A DNA stretch of 64,000 bases from an uncultured Lachnospiraceae bacterium (GTDB taxonomy: Bacteria > Bacillota > Clostridia > Lachnospirales > Lachnospiraceae): NCBI GenBank assembly GCA_910587765.1, contig CAJUNR010000001.1, positions 62,001 to 126,000 of the forward strand. The letters are read 5' to 3'. Both the position numbers and the translations under genes were made by a program. Under the pieces are notes generated by a model. The model was not told the DNA's origin, searched no databases, and saw nothing but the letters and a program-made list of their open reading frames with translations. This document shows, piece by piece, positions 34,614-43,456 of this stretch (the stretch's first letter is position 1; the number at the start of each line of letters is the position of its first letter).

Positions 34614-35951
34614 TCAGTGTTTCTGTTTTAAATACCGTTTCAACAGAAACGTGCAAAAATATGGAAATGTATAGATGCCGTTCTCACATCCGATATTTCC
34701 TCCGGTAAGTTTAATGCCATACTGAATCTCTTCATAGCGGTCGGAAGCAATCAGCGTCCTTAATGATTTTGACCTGCCGTTCGTTGCTTTCACCTCAATC
34801 GGGATCAGATTCTGCGCTGTCCGCACAAAGAAATCTTCCTCCAGTGTCGAATCCCCCTTTTTATAATAGTACAGACGATAACCGCTTTTTGTAAGCGCTT
34901 CTCCGACCACATTTTCATAAAGCGCTCCTTTATAAACGCCAAGATTCCTGTTTGCCCTCAAATCTTCCTGCGCTTCTTCATCCAGCATGGCCACCAAAAG
35001 CCCGCTGTCCGCAAAATAAACTTTGTATTTTGTCTCGTCAAAATTACCTTTCAGGGGAAGCTCCGGATAATTCATACAATAACAGACATTAATAATCCCT
35101 GCATCGGACAGCCATTCAATGCATCCCCGATAATCCTTAAACCTTGCACCCGACGCAACTTTTGAAATTTGAAACTTCTTATTGTCTTTCGCAAGCTGCA
35201 CCGGAATCTGACGGAACACGTTCAGGATCCTTGTCTGATCCATGCCTCCCGCATACTTTCTTACATCTTCTTCGTAATCTGCCAACAATTGTCTTTGTAT
35301 CCGCAGAGAACCTTCAAACGTCCCTTTCATAATATACTCTCTGAGTACGGCCGGCATTCCGCCCAGAATACAATAGTCCAGAAACAGTCCATTACAGACA
35401 GACAATTCCACCTCATTAAACGTTGTAAGTTCCACCATATGCTTCAGCAGTTCCTCAGTAAAAGCGTCCCCATATCCTTTTGCCCACAGAAATTCTTCAA
35501 AGTCCAATGAATGCATCTCGTAGTCTTCTTTATATCCGACACTGTTGCTCTCAATTCTGCTGTAATGAATCCCCAGCATGGAGCCGCTGCAGATCACATC
35601 AAAGCGCCCGTCCTGACAGAAAAACTTGAGCGATGTGGCAATCTCCGGAAATTCCTGTAATTCATCAAAAAAGAGGAGCGTTTTTCCCTCCGGAAACCGT
35701 TTTGACGGATCGATACGGGAAATATTCTTGATCAGATCCGCCGCTTTATACCCATCCGCAGTAATCTGTTTATATTTCGGTTCTTCTACAAAATTAATCT
35801 CTATGACATTTTCATAATATTCGGCGCTGAACTTCCGGATGGATTCTGTTTTTCCTACTTGTCTCGGGCCTTTTACCACCAGCGGCTTTCTGCAGGGATT
35901 CATCTTCCATGCCCTTAAAAAATCATCAATTTTCCGCCTCAGATAAATCAT
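34614..35951 (-). CDS. AAA_14/DUF4143 family ATPase
   Basis: 445 residues from ATG 35951, seven bases after AGGAGG; the ATG six bases earlier is too close to that site. Walker A VVKGPRQVGKTES near 25-37, Walker B TLLFFDELQEFPEIATSLKF near 90, and sensor ICSGSMLG near 122. The C-terminal DUF4143 part is nuclease-like: AVYADSG-type YKVYFADSGLLVAML, YENVVGEAL and FVRTAQNLIPIEVKATNGRS. These intracellular ATPases are common in gut clostridia; a role in toxin-antitoxin or defence has been suggested but is not established. Monocistronic, own promoter at 35980-36008. Confidence 0.9.
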   Translation of the reverse strand: MIYLRRKIDDFLRAWKMNPCRKPLVVKGPRQVGKTESIRKFSAEYYENVIEINFVEEPKYKQITADGYKAADLIKNISRIDPSKRFPEGKTLLFFDELQEFPEIATSLKFFCQDGRFDVICSGSMLGIHYSRIESNSVGYKEDYEMHSLDFEEFLWAKGYGDAFTEELLKHMVELTTFNEVELSVCNGLFLDYCILGGMPAVLREYIMKGTFEGSLRIQRQLLADYEEDVRKYAGGMDQTRILNVFRQIPVQLAKDNKKFQISKVASGARFKDYRGCIEWLSDAGIINVCYCMNYPELPLKGNFDETKYKVYFADSGLLVAMLDEEAQEDLRANRNLGVYKGALYENVVGEALTKSGYRLYYYKKGDSTLEEDFFVRTAQNLIPIEVKATNGRSKSLRTLIASDRYEEIQYGIKLTGGNIGCENGIYTFPYFCTFLLKRYLKQKH

Positions 35952-35979
35952 GCGCATACCTCCTGACCTTCCTGTAGTC

Positions 35980-36008
35980 AGTATACGCCAAAGTCCGCGA
36001 AAGCACAA
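35980..36008 (-). promoter_or_regulatory. Promoter of the AAA_14/DUF4143 ATPase gene
   Basis: Minus strand: TTGTGC (36008-36003), 17-nt spacer, TATACT (35985-35980), 29 bases before the start codon. The remaining stretch up to 36258 shows nothing I can assign beyond this promoter. Confidence 0.6.
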
Positions 36009-36258
36009 CCAGTTTACAAAAAAATGAGCGAATCAAACAACTGTTTAACAAAAAAATGGGTGAATTATGTGACGAGCAGAACAAAACCGTCCTTGAATGG
36101 TATTCCGTAAGGATGTTGTTTCTTCAAAAATTAAAATAGAATGATATGCTATTATGTAGGTCCCTGCCCTTTCTTCAGTAAAATGAATTTCACGTCCGGG
36201 CATCGGCGTATCATATCTCTCGCTGCATTTTACGCAGCCGTGCCACGGACTCCATATA

Positions 36259-37140
36259 TCACGCACAACACCCCCTCAAATCAGAAAGCACCGTTCCGAT
36301 ATCCCCGTCAATGCAAATGGACTGTGTCTCAATTTCTTTCGGGCAGACCGCCTCGCCGTAATTGACACAGGCATAGACAGCGCTCGGATTTTTAGCTGTC
36401 ATCTGCCAGAACGGGTATTTAATAATACCCGGGGTGTTGTAGCCCACACCAAGCTCCAAAAACAGGATTCTCTGATTTTTCCTTGCCCGCAGGAAATTTT
36501 CGTATCGCCCTGCTGTCAAATGCCAGCCTTCATCCTCTACAAATTTATTGTCCGAACGCAGATTCATCGTCAGCGGTTTCCCACATTTCGGACATTTAGG
36601 AATCAGCTCCGTGGGAATTTTCATATTCCTTTGTTCGTCCATCATACGCCGTATAGTCTCTTCGTTGTCATAAGTATCTATATGGCAGGGGACGCTGCAT
36701 TGAAACAGCCCGTAATCCCCCTGTGTATAGAACAAACGCTTTTTATCAAATCCCGCCTTTTGAAAGCAGTGGTCTACATTCGTTGTGATGACAAAATAAT
36801 CTTTGTCTTTCACAAGCCCAAAAAGTTCCTGGTATAGCGGTTTCGGCGCGTCCATATAGCGGTTGACATAGATATACCGGCTCCAATAAGCCCAATGCTC
36901 CTCCGGCGTTTTATATGGATAAAAGCCACCGGAATACATATAATGAAAACCGTATTTTTCCTCAAAGTCCGAAAAATACTCATGAAATCTCCCGCCCGTA
37001 TACACAAACCCTGCGGACGTGGAAAGGCCTGCGCCTGCGCCGATCACAACGGCGTCTGCAGATCGGATTGCTTCCTTCAGGCGGCTGATTTGTTCGGAGC
37101 AGCTTTTTGTAGATTCCGTAGTCCAAATCTTTGAAAACAT
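36259..37140 (-). CDS. SirTM-like sirtuin (class M, probable protein ADP-ribosyltransferase)
   Basis: 293 residues, GAGGGTGAT before ATG 37140. The NAD-binding GAGAGLSTSAGF (34-45), RFHEYFSDFEEKYGFHYMYS and GGFYPYKTPEEHWAYWSRYI are typical of the macrodomain-linked sirtuins (SirTM). Catalytic Asn121 is in TTNVDHCF; the catalytic His of deacetylase sirtuins is replaced by Gln140 in YTQGDYG, as in SirTM enzymes that ADP-ribosylate rather than deacetylate. A zinc site (CPKCG plus earlier Cys) is present. SirTM genes normally follow a macrodomain hydrolase gene; here only the tail of one remains, overlapping the start of this gene. No GcvH-like or lipoate ligase gene is nearby. Confidence 0.85.
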   Translation of the reverse strand: MFSKIWTTESTKSCSEQISRLKEAIRSADAVVIGAGAGLSTSAGFVYTGGRFHEYFSDFEEKYGFHYMYSGGFYPYKTPEEHWAYWSRYIYVNRYMDAPKPLYQELFGLVKDKDYFVITTNVDHCFQKAGFDKKRLFYTQGDYGLFQCSVPCHIDTYDNEETIRRMMDEQRNMKIPTELIPKCPKCGKPLTMNLRSDNKFVEDEGWHLTAGRYENFLRARKNQRILFLELGVGYNTPGIIKYPFWQMTAKNPSAVYACVNYGEAVCPKEIETQSICIDGDIGTVLSDLRGCCA

Positions 37141-37234
37141 GAAATATCACCCTCATTTCGCTCTGTTTTTGCGCCATAAATTCCGTTACAGTCTGTACGG
37201 CAATTTCGGCTGCACGGCCGTTTGGAAATATCCC
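37097..37234 (-). pseudogene. C-terminal remnant of a macrodomain gene
   Basis: In one frame the segment reads IFPNGRAAEIAVQTVTEFMA then MRVIFHVFKDLDYGIYKKLL, a clear macrodomain C-terminus (AAEIAV...V.F.VF...DY.IY). The rest of the domain, including the ADP-ribose binding N-D and G-rich loops, is absent; upstream the sequence joins a nitroreductase tail. It runs out into the start of the SirTM gene, as an intact macrodomain gene would. Confidence 0.75.
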
Positions 37235-37287
37235 CGGTAAATTCCAGCCTTTCTTTCCTTCCGCACACCTCTTGCGTATGGGATTTT
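37186..37287 (-). pseudogene. C-terminal remnant of a ferredoxin-nitroreductase gene
   Basis: The frame reads KIPYARGVRKERKAGIYR, matching the end of the intact gene at 42544 (IPYARGVQKDRKAKIHRYSE). Homology fades after about residue 17, where the macrodomain tail begins in another frame, so this marks a deletion junction. It lies 28 bases from promoter-module copy A. Confidence 0.7.
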
Positions 37288-37314
37288 CGATTTCCGCCTG
37301 GTAGCTACCGTTTT

Positions 37315-37416
37315 AGTATTCAGCGGGTTTCCTGCCCTCTGTACTTACTATTGTACGGATTTTTTCTGCGCCCGCAAGTACGCACCTTTTTATAATATAG
37401 TCACCTTTTTGTAACC
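37315..37416 (-). repeat. 102-bp promoter module, copy A
   Basis: Aligns without gaps to 45367-45468. The first 30 bases on the plus strand (37315-37344) are identical in both copies, as are blocks such as CAAGTACGCAC and CCTTTTTGTAACC. Read on the minus strand it contains GTTAC-N6-GTGAC (an imperfect dyad) and TATTATAAA. It now stands in front of the nitroreductase/macrodomain remnants and SirTM. Confidence 0.85.
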
Positions 37417-37449
37417 CATGTGTATGCAGGCGGTTCCTGTATGATAAAA

Positions 37450-37484
37450 TTAAAAAAAGAAGCGGATACATTTTCCGCATCCGC
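37450..37484 (-). terminator. Terminator of the beta-glucoside operon
   Basis: Minus strand GCGGATGC / GTATCCGC stem (37484-37477 with 37469-37462), loop of seven, then CTTC followed by seven Ts. It lies about 100 bases after the 6-phospho-beta-glucosidase stop; nothing else is recognisable between. Confidence 0.75.
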
Positions 37485-37582
37485 CCCTTGACTTAAAATA
37501 TACAGTTTATTCATTTCCTGCTCATCCACAGATTATTTTTGCAGTGTTCTTTGGGGGATTGGGGAAAGGAATGTACGATCCC

Positions 37583-39010
37583 CTATAATACTTCTCCATT
37601 GGAAGCTATGACCTGCTTGTACCAATTAAAAGAGCTTTTCCTGCTCCTTTTCAGAGTACCGCTGCCATCATCTGTCTTGTCCACATAGATAAAACCATAG
37701 CGCTTTCGCATTTCACCAGTACCGGCAGATACTAAGTCAATGCAGCCCCACGTTGTATAGCCCCAAAGTTCCACACCATCTTCATTCACTGCCAGTTCCA
37801 TAGCTTTGATGTGCTCCCGCAAATAGGAAATGCGGTAAGTATCGTCCACATTCCCGTTATCATCCGGAGTATCTACGGCACCCAGTCCGTTTTCTACGAT
37901 AAAAAGCGGCTTCTGATATCTCTCATATAACGCATTTAAGGTAATACGTAATCCAACCGGGTCAATCTGCCATCCCCACTCTGATGTCTCCAACCAGGGA
38001 TTACAGATAGATTCAAATGCATTTCCACTGGTAACACTGTACTTTTCCGGTTCCGCACTGGCCACTCTGGAACTATAGTAAGAAAATGAAATGAAGTCCA
38101 CAGTATTCTCTGCCAATATTTTTTTATCTTCTTCCGTAATACCAATATTGTACCCTTTTCTCTCCAACATTTTCATAGCATAGTTGGGATAAGCTCCTCT
38201 TGCCTGCACATCAATAAAGAAATAGTTCTCATCATCTTTTTTCATCGCCGTCAACACATCGCCAGGAGCGCAGCTATAGGGGTAATATTGTCCTGCCGCC
38301 AACATACAGCCCACATGATTCTCCGGATCAATTTCATGAGCCAGCTTTGTAGCCAGGGCTGAGGCCACTAATTCGTAGTGGGAGGCCCGGTATTTGATTT
38401 CCTCCTGATCCTCACCTGATTCAAACAAGATTCCGGCTGCCAAAAATGGATGCTTCAAAATCATATTGATTTCATTGAAGGTCAGCCAGTACCTGACTTT
38501 TCTTTTATACCGATTGAAAATCGTCCGGCAGTATTTCAGATAGCAGTCGATCATCTCACGGCTCTTCCACGCGCCAAATCTCTTTATGCAGGCCTGGGGG
38601 ACATCAAAATGTACGATAGTCACCAGCGGTTCCATGCCATATTTCCTACACTCATCAATGACCGCCTCGTAAAATTGCAGACCATCCTCATTAGGTTCTT
38701 CATCAAATCCATTTGGATATATTCGGCTCCATGCAATAGAGAAGCGGTAACATTTAAAGCCCATCTCTGCAAAAAGCGCGATATCTTCTTTATAGTGATG
38801 GTAAAAATCAATAGCCTCATGGCTTGGATAGACGTACCCAGGTTCACACTCCAGCATTACCTTGATGCCATCCATGACCTTCTGGCGATCTGTTCCCGCT
38901 GGAATCAAATCTACATTAGCCAAACCTCTTCCGCCTTCCAGATATGCTCCCTCACACTGGTTGGCAGCGGTGGCTCCTCCCCATAAAAATCCTTCTGGTA
39001 ATCTCCCCAT
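37583..39010 (-). CDS. bglA: 6-phospho-beta-glucosidase, GH1
   Basis: 475 residues, the normal GH1 length. FLWGGATAANQCEGAY at the start, acid/base Glu in LTFNEINM (near 180) and nucleophile Glu in LFIVENGLGA (near 375) are present, and the phosphate-binding region near the end (GEMRKRYGFIYVD) fits phospho-beta-glucosidases of PTS operons. It hydrolyses phosphorylated aryl-beta-glucosides or cellobiose imported by the EIIBCA encoded two genes upstream. AAGGAG precedes ATG 39010. Last gene of the operon. Confidence 0.94.
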   Translation of the reverse strand: MGRLPEGFLWGGATAANQCEGAYLEGGRGLANVDLIPAGTDRQKVMDGIKVMLECEPGYVYPSHEAIDFYHHYKEDIALFAEMGFKCYRFSIAWSRIYPNGFDEEPNEDGLQFYEAVIDECRKYGMEPLVTIVHFDVPQACIKRFGAWKSREMIDCYLKYCRTIFNRYKRKVRYWLTFNEINMILKHPFLAAGILFESGEDQEEIKYRASHYELVASALATKLAHEIDPENHVGCMLAAGQYYPYSCAPGDVLTAMKKDDENYFFIDVQARGAYPNYAMKMLERKGYNIGITEEDKKILAENTVDFISFSYYSSRVASAEPEKYSVTSGNAFESICNPWLETSEWGWQIDPVGLRITLNALYERYQKPLFIVENGLGAVDTPDDNGNVDDTYRISYLREHIKAMELAVNEDGVELWGYTTWGCIDLVSAGTGEMRKRYGFIYVDKTDDGSGTLKRSRKSSFNWYKQVIASNGEVL

Positions 39011-39087
39011 ATGTTTCTATTTCTCCTTCCATTTTCCAAACATTTGTTTATGGTTATAAGCTTTGTGTCCATCTAACCGTATTCTAC

Positions 39088-39216
39088 TTATTTCCACTTT
39101 CCCCGGCTAAAGGGATTGAGCGTCTTGCCAATTTGTCCGGCACTGAATACTTCATCCAGTGACTGCCCCGGCAGGATCACATCAAAGCCCGACTGTATCG
39201 AATAACACTCCTTCAT
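39088..39216 (-). CDS. 42-residue ORF coupled to the antiterminator gene, function unknown
   Basis: The ATG (39216) overlaps the stop of the licT-like gene (ATGA). It encodes MKECYSIQSGFDVILPGQSL then DEVFSAGQIGKTLNPFSRGK and ends at TAA 39088. The frame reads like real protein, and it lies wholly in the 200-base gap before bglA. I do not recognise a family. It may be a small regulator, or the remnant of a deleted gene between licT and bglA. Confidence 0.4.
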   Translation of the reverse strand: MKECYSIQSGFDVILPGQSLDEVFSAGQIGKTLNPFSRGKWK

Positions 39217-40061
39217 CCATCCAGTTGCTTAGAGGTAAGCAGCAGCCTTTGGATATGCACCGTCAGATAGATCAATTCCTCATCCGGCACCGAGTAGGGC
39301 GTAGTTCGCTTCATGTACGCCGCGATCTTCTTCGCACACTTATATGATTCCTCGTACTGTATCCGAATCAAATCCTGCATATTTTTTTCCCATATTTGGG
39401 GCTGTGTCTCATGCATGGTCCGCTGAATGAAAAATTTCAAATGCGTCACAAAGCGCTCATAATCCAGCGACTCTTCATTGATCATGATGCGGAAATGATA
39501 TTGGACAATATTCAGCACATCCTGAATCATCCGTGTCATGGCATTGGCCTGCTCCATTCCCAGATTCAGCTCCGAATTGAGAATGTGCATGGCGACAAAG
39601 CCGGCTTCGTCATCCGGCAATTCCACCCTCAGATACCGCTTCACAATCGCAAGTGCCTCTATGCCGATCCGATACTCGCGATTATAGTAATGCCGGATCT
39701 CCCAAAGCATGGCGTTTGGAAGCACGATGCCTTGTTTGGAACGGCTGATGGCAAAATTAAGATGATCCGTCAAAGCAATAAACAGGCTTTCATCCAGCTT
39801 TTTGCCCAGAGAAACCTGTGCGTAATTGATAATCTCATTGGCAATGTGGAGATGCTCATAGGGGATCTCCTCCGCCAGACGCTTCAGCATACTCATCTGC
39901 TTCTGGTCGAAACGGGCAAACAACTTCTCCACCCTGGCCACATCCGGATTATCTCCGGCTTTCTTGCCAAAACCAATTCCACGCCCCATTAGAACCATTT
40001 CATGTCCATTATCATCAGCCACAAAAATCACATTATTATTAATAATCTGTTTGATGATCAC
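39213..40061 (-). CDS. licT: BglG/LicT-family transcriptional antiterminator
   Basis: 282 residues with a GTG start at 40061. Residues 1-56 are the RNA-binding CAT domain (IIKQIINNNVIFVADDNGHE, MVLMGRGIGFGKK); two PRD domains follow (about 65-170 and 172-282) with regulatory His residues in EEIPYEHLHIANEI and the H-I-N/H-I-Q segments (FVAMHILNSEL, LTVHIQRLL). The dimer binds the RAT hairpin at 42251-42277 and prevents terminator formation when beta-glucoside is available and EII releases its inhibitory phosphate. It lies between the PTS gene and bglA, an order common in clostridia. Confidence 0.95.
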   Translation of the reverse strand: MIIKQIINNNVIFVADDNGHEMVLMGRGIGFGKKAGDNPDVARVEKLFARFDQKQMSMLKRLAEEIPYEHLHIANEIINYAQVSLGKKLDESLFIALTDHLNFAISRSKQGIVLPNAMLWEIRHYYNREYRIGIEALAIVKRYLRVELPDDEAGFVAMHILNSELNLGMEQANAMTRMIQDVLNIVQYHFRIMINEESLDYERFVTHLKFFIQRTMHETQPQIWEKNMQDLIRIQYEESYKCAKKIAAYMKRTTPYSVPDEELIYLTVHIQRLLLTSKQLDG

Positions 40062-40080
40062 AATTTGGCTGTCCCTGTCC

Positions 40081-42093
40081 TTATGACTTTAGAATGGAGA
40101 TCAACGCATCGCCTGTTTTCACATCTCTGTCGGTCTCCCCTGTTACACCGGCGAAATCCATATAATTGGTGATCAGAACCGGTGTCGTTACATCATACCC
40201 TTCTCCTTTGATCTTTTCCATATCGAATTCCACCAGCAGATCGCCCTTCCTCACCTGTGCGCCTGCTTCGACCCTGGGTGTGAAATACCTGCCCTCCAGT
40301 TTCACCGTATCCATGCCAATGTGCAAAAGCATCTCCGCCCCATTGTCTGCGGTAATGCCGATTGCATGGCCGGTGGGAAACAGCGCGGAGATTACGCCAT
40401 CGCAAGGTGCATAAACTCTGCCTTCAGCAGGTACAATTGCAACGCCCTGGCCCAGTACGCCGGAAGAAAATGCCGCATCCTGCACCTCGTTCAGCGGAAT
40501 CACCCTGCCGCTGAGGGGAGCCGCCAGCGTCTCACCGCCGGCCGTCGCCGCGTCCGCCTGCAGTGCCTTGCCCGATGCTGCCGAGGCATCTTCCTTTGGT
40601 GCAGCTTTTCCTGCCGCAGATGGGATATCCTCCTTATACAAAACCCAGGTTGCCACAAACGCCAGCACCATTACAATCACCGTAATGATTGCAATCATTT
40701 TCAAATCATACAGAATCCGATCTGAAGGAATTCCCAACGCGTCAATGGAGTCCTGCGGTGGAATAAAGTTAGGAAATCCAAAGACACCCAGTCCGCCGGA
40801 CGTGTATGCGGTCACGCCAAAGGCTCCCATCACTGCGCCGCCTATGGCTGCCGCTCCACAGGAAATATAGAAGGGCAGCTTTTTCGGAAGGGTAATGCCG
40901 TAAATCGCCGGCTCCGTAACGCCGCAGATACCGGAGACAAATGCCGGGAACGCTATCGTTTTCAGCTTTTTATCTTTCGTTTTCAACATCATTGCCAGCA
41001 CAACTGCCGCCTGTGAAAAGGAACACAGGAAGTTTGCGGAAATGAAGCGGTCAAAATGCATGGTCTGGAAATTGTTCAGTTTGATCGGCACCAGTCCCCA
41101 GTGCAGGCCAAAGATAACCAAAACCTGCCATAAAGCCGCAACCAGAGCACACGCAATCACCGGGCTGACCCCGTATACGACCTGACATGCCGCTCCAATA
41201 CCGTTGCTCAGCCAGGTAGCGATCGGTCCGATAATCAGAAAAGTCAGCGGTGCGGTGACAATCAAGGTCAGCAACGGAACCATGAAATTTTTCACTACAT
41301 CAGGAATCACTTTTTTCCAGAACTTTTCTACCTTGGAGCCGAACCAGATGGCAAGGATAATCGGCACGACCGAGGATCCATAGCCTGCCTTCGGCCACAT
41401 GATCGGGAGACCCGCAAAGGTTTTATAGACATTGCTCTCCAGGAAACTGCCGGAAAATAATACCATCAGCGGCTCCGCGCCGCCGCCGTTGGCAATCGCC
41501 GGGAACTTCACTTCCGCGTAAATCAGCGCGGCCGCCAGTGTCATGCCCGTCATAATGTCCAGATTGAATTTTCTGGAAGCCGACCATGCCAACAGGAACG
41601 GCAAGAAGTAGAAAAATCCGTCACCGATGGAATACAGCAGCATATAAGTACCGGTATCCTTAAAAGAATTGCCCAATAAAAATACTGCCAGCCCCAAAAG
41701 TCCCTTGAGAATACCGGTGGCACACAGCAGTGCCAGAATCGGGGTAAACACGCCCGACAAGATATCAATAATCACATCCAGTGGTTTTCTGCCCTGACTC
41801 GCAGCCGGTTCATCCGCTCCCTCCGTGGCTGTCTCCGCCTGGAACTTGCCGATCTGCATCACGACCTTATAAACGTCTGGTACATGGTTGCCGATGACCA
41901 CCTGATATTGCCCACCGCTCTGGATTACCGTTACGATGCCGTCCGTCTCTTTCAATACGTCCGTGTTCGCCTTGCTCTCGTCTTTCAGTTTAAAGCGGAG
42001 ACGAGTGATGCAATGGGTCAGGGAGATCACGTTGGATTTGCCTCCCACATTCTGGATAATGATACGTGCAAGCCCATCATACTTGTTTGCCAT
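40081..42093 (-). CDS. bglP: Beta-glucoside-specific PTS permease EIIBCA
   Basis: 670 residues from ATG 42093 (AAGGAGG upstream); the upstream in-frame codons lie in the leader. EIIB at 1-90 with phosphorylated Cys in SLTHCITRLRFKLKDE; EIIC at about 105-465 with ten or so helices and GICGVTEPAIYGITLP; a flexible Ala-rich linker; and EIIA at about 510-670 with the phospho-His in EMLLHIGMDTVKLEG. The full B-C-A order is that of BglP/BglF. It imports and phosphorylates aryl-beta-glucosides (arbutin, salicin) and also modulates the antiterminator by phosphorylation. First gene of the operon, behind a RAT/terminator leader. Confidence 0.95.
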   Translation of the reverse strand: MANKYDGLARIIIQNVGGKSNVISLTHCITRLRFKLKDESKANTDVLKETDGIVTVIQSGGQYQVVIGNHVPDVYKVVMQIGKFQAETATEGADEPAASQGRKPLDVIIDILSGVFTPILALLCATGILKGLLGLAVFLLGNSFKDTGTYMLLYSIGDGFFYFLPFLLAWSASRKFNLDIMTGMTLAAALIYAEVKFPAIANGGGAEPLMVLFSGSFLESNVYKTFAGLPIMWPKAGYGSSVVPIILAIWFGSKVEKFWKKVIPDVVKNFMVPLLTLIVTAPLTFLIIGPIATWLSNGIGAACQVVYGVSPVIACALVAALWQVLVIFGLHWGLVPIKLNNFQTMHFDRFISANFLCSFSQAAVVLAMMLKTKDKKLKTIAFPAFVSGICGVTEPAIYGITLPKKLPFYISCGAAAIGGAVMGAFGVTAYTSGGLGVFGFPNFIPPQDSIDALGIPSDRILYDLKMIAIITVIVMVLAFVATWVLYKEDIPSAAGKAAPKEDASAASGKALQADAATAGGETLAAPLSGRVIPLNEVQDAAFSSGVLGQGVAIVPAEGRVYAPCDGVISALFPTGHAIGITADNGAEMLLHIGMDTVKLEGRYFTPRVEAGAQVRKGDLLVEFDMEKIKGEGYDVTTPVLITNYMDFAGVTGETDRDVKTGDALISILKS

Positions 42094-42203
42094 AGAAATG
42101 AAACCTCCTTTTTTGTCTTTCTGGATGCTTTTCGATATCTCCCGCGCCCTAAGCGTCACAGGCATAGCCCACCACTGCCCAGCAAACATCCGGGAAAAAG
42201 AAA

Positions 42204-42254
42204 AACCAGATATATAAGACCTGTTCTGTGCGTACAAGCCTCATATATCTGGTT
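42204..42254 (-). terminator. Leader terminator controlled by antitermination
   Basis: Minus strand stem AACCAGATATAT / ATATATCTGGTT with a 27-base loop, then TTTCTTTTTCCC. Its first bases overlap the end of the RAT motif, so the two structures exclude each other. Confidence 0.88.
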
Positions 42255-42277
42255 TTGCCTACCGAAAGTAACAATCC
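42251..42277 (-). promoter_or_regulatory. RAT (ribonucleic antiterminator) site for LicT/BglG
   Basis: The minus-strand sequence starts GGATTGTTACT, then TTCGGTAG, then GCAAAACC: an almost exact match to the BglG/LicT-family RAT consensus. Located between the promoter at 42311-42339 and the leader terminator. Confidence 0.92.
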
Positions 42278-42310
42278 AAATTGCAATCTTAAATTTCTTT
42301 GATGTTCTTC

Positions 42311-42339
42311 ATTATACAATGGGCTTTGGGAATTTTCAA
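42311..42339 (-). promoter_or_regulatory. Promoter of the beta-glucoside operon
   Basis: Minus strand TTGAAA (42339-42334), 17-nt spacer, TATAAT (42316-42311), about 30 bases before the RAT site. A second TTGAAA lies further up. Between here and the nitroreductase stop at 42544 the minus strand has about 65 open codons (for example TDFDTNRFMWETAYRQ), which I cannot assign. Confidence 0.8.
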
Positions 42340-42543
42340 GAGCCTTTTAAAATTTTCAATATTTATACAAATTTTCTCCAGCTTTTTTGTGAAAATTCAC
42401 GAGAAACATCCCACTGAAAAACTCTGTTGGCCTGTAATTGGCCTGGCGGTAAGCGGTTTCCCACATGAAGCGATTTGTGTCAAAGTCGGTTTGTACAGGA
42501 ACAGCATGGTATTCAGCTTCCGCCCCTTCTGTTCGCCAGATTT

Positions 42544-43434
42544 TCAGGCGTAATTTCGTCCCTGCTCCGAATAGCGGTGGATTTTGGCTTTCCTGTCTTT
42601 TTGCACGCCTCTTGCATACGGTATTTCAGGGTAGCCAAAGCCCACGATCAGCTTCATATAATGGTCGGGCGGTATATGAAGCATTTTTTTCGCTTCCGGT
42701 GCAAGCTCAATAAGTACATCTGCCGGATAACTCATAATAATCGTACCCAATCCAAACGCATTGGCAAGCAGTTCAAAGTAGGCAGTTGCAATATTGCAAT
42801 TCACTTTGTAATCTTCCGCCCATTTGCCCGAACATTTTTCGTGGGCAATAAACAGATGGGGCGCACCGCAAAAAAGCAGATCATCTTTTCGGACTGTTTT
42901 CTCCGATTCTTTCATCTTGCTGTAATAGAAGTCGCTAAAACTTGAAGTATAAATATGTTTCTTAGCGGCTGATTCCATTTTTGAATATGCAAGCTGCCAA
43001 ATTTCTTTTACCCTGTCTTTATCGTCAATTACCGTGTATTCCACGCTGCTTGAATTTCCCCCGGTGGGAGCAGCCTGCATAGCGTTTAATATTCTGTCAA
43101 TCATCTGCGGTTCCACATTTTTGTCAAGGTATCTGCGGCAGGAACGGCGGCTCAATACAAGCTGTTCCATATAGCCGCCCATTTCAGACGGCGGCAGAAG
43201 GAGTGAATTTTCAGGTTCTTTATCGAAAATAGAGATTGCGCCTGTCGGGCACACCGCAAGACAATGCTGGCCCCTCCAGCACCCCCTCCATCCAAACCGT
43301 TCAAAATCTCTCATCTGTGGACAGCCCTCTTTGCCGAGAGACAGCACCATGCCGGAGCAGGTGTTTACGCATTTACCGCAACCGATACATTTTGACTTAT
43401 CTACCTTAAAATGTGTTTTTTGTTCCATACCCAT
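42544..43434 (-). CDS. Ferredoxin-nitroreductase fusion
   Basis: 296 residues. N-terminal clusters CIGCGKCVNTC and a longer insert before CLAVCP (residues 16-62, with extra Trp/Cys between), then an FMN nitroreductase domain: LVLSRRSCRRYLDKNVEPQM, AAPTGGNSSSVEYTV and FELLANAFGLGTIIM. The tail (IPYARGVQKDRKAKIHRY) is basic. GGAG lies before ATG 43434. It is third in a minus-strand group with the broken quinone oxidoreductase and radical SAM gene. Same architecture as 33733-34524, but only distantly similar. Confidence 0.9.
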   Translation of the reverse strand: MGMEQKTHFKVDKSKCIGCGKCVNTCSGMVLSLGKEGCPQMRDFERFGWRGCWRGQHCLAVCPTGAISIFDKEPENSLLLPPSEMGGYMEQLVLSRRSCRRYLDKNVEPQMIDRILNAMQAAPTGGNSSSVEYTVIDDKDRVKEIWQLAYSKMESAAKKHIYTSSFSDFYYSKMKESEKTVRKDDLLFCGAPHLFIAHEKCSGKWAEDYKVNCNIATAYFELLANAFGLGTIIMSYPADVLIELAPEAKKMLHIPPDHYMKLIVGFGYPEIPYARGVQKDRKAKIHRYSEQGRNYA

Positions 43435-43456
43435 TGCTTATTTCTCCTGCCTGCTG

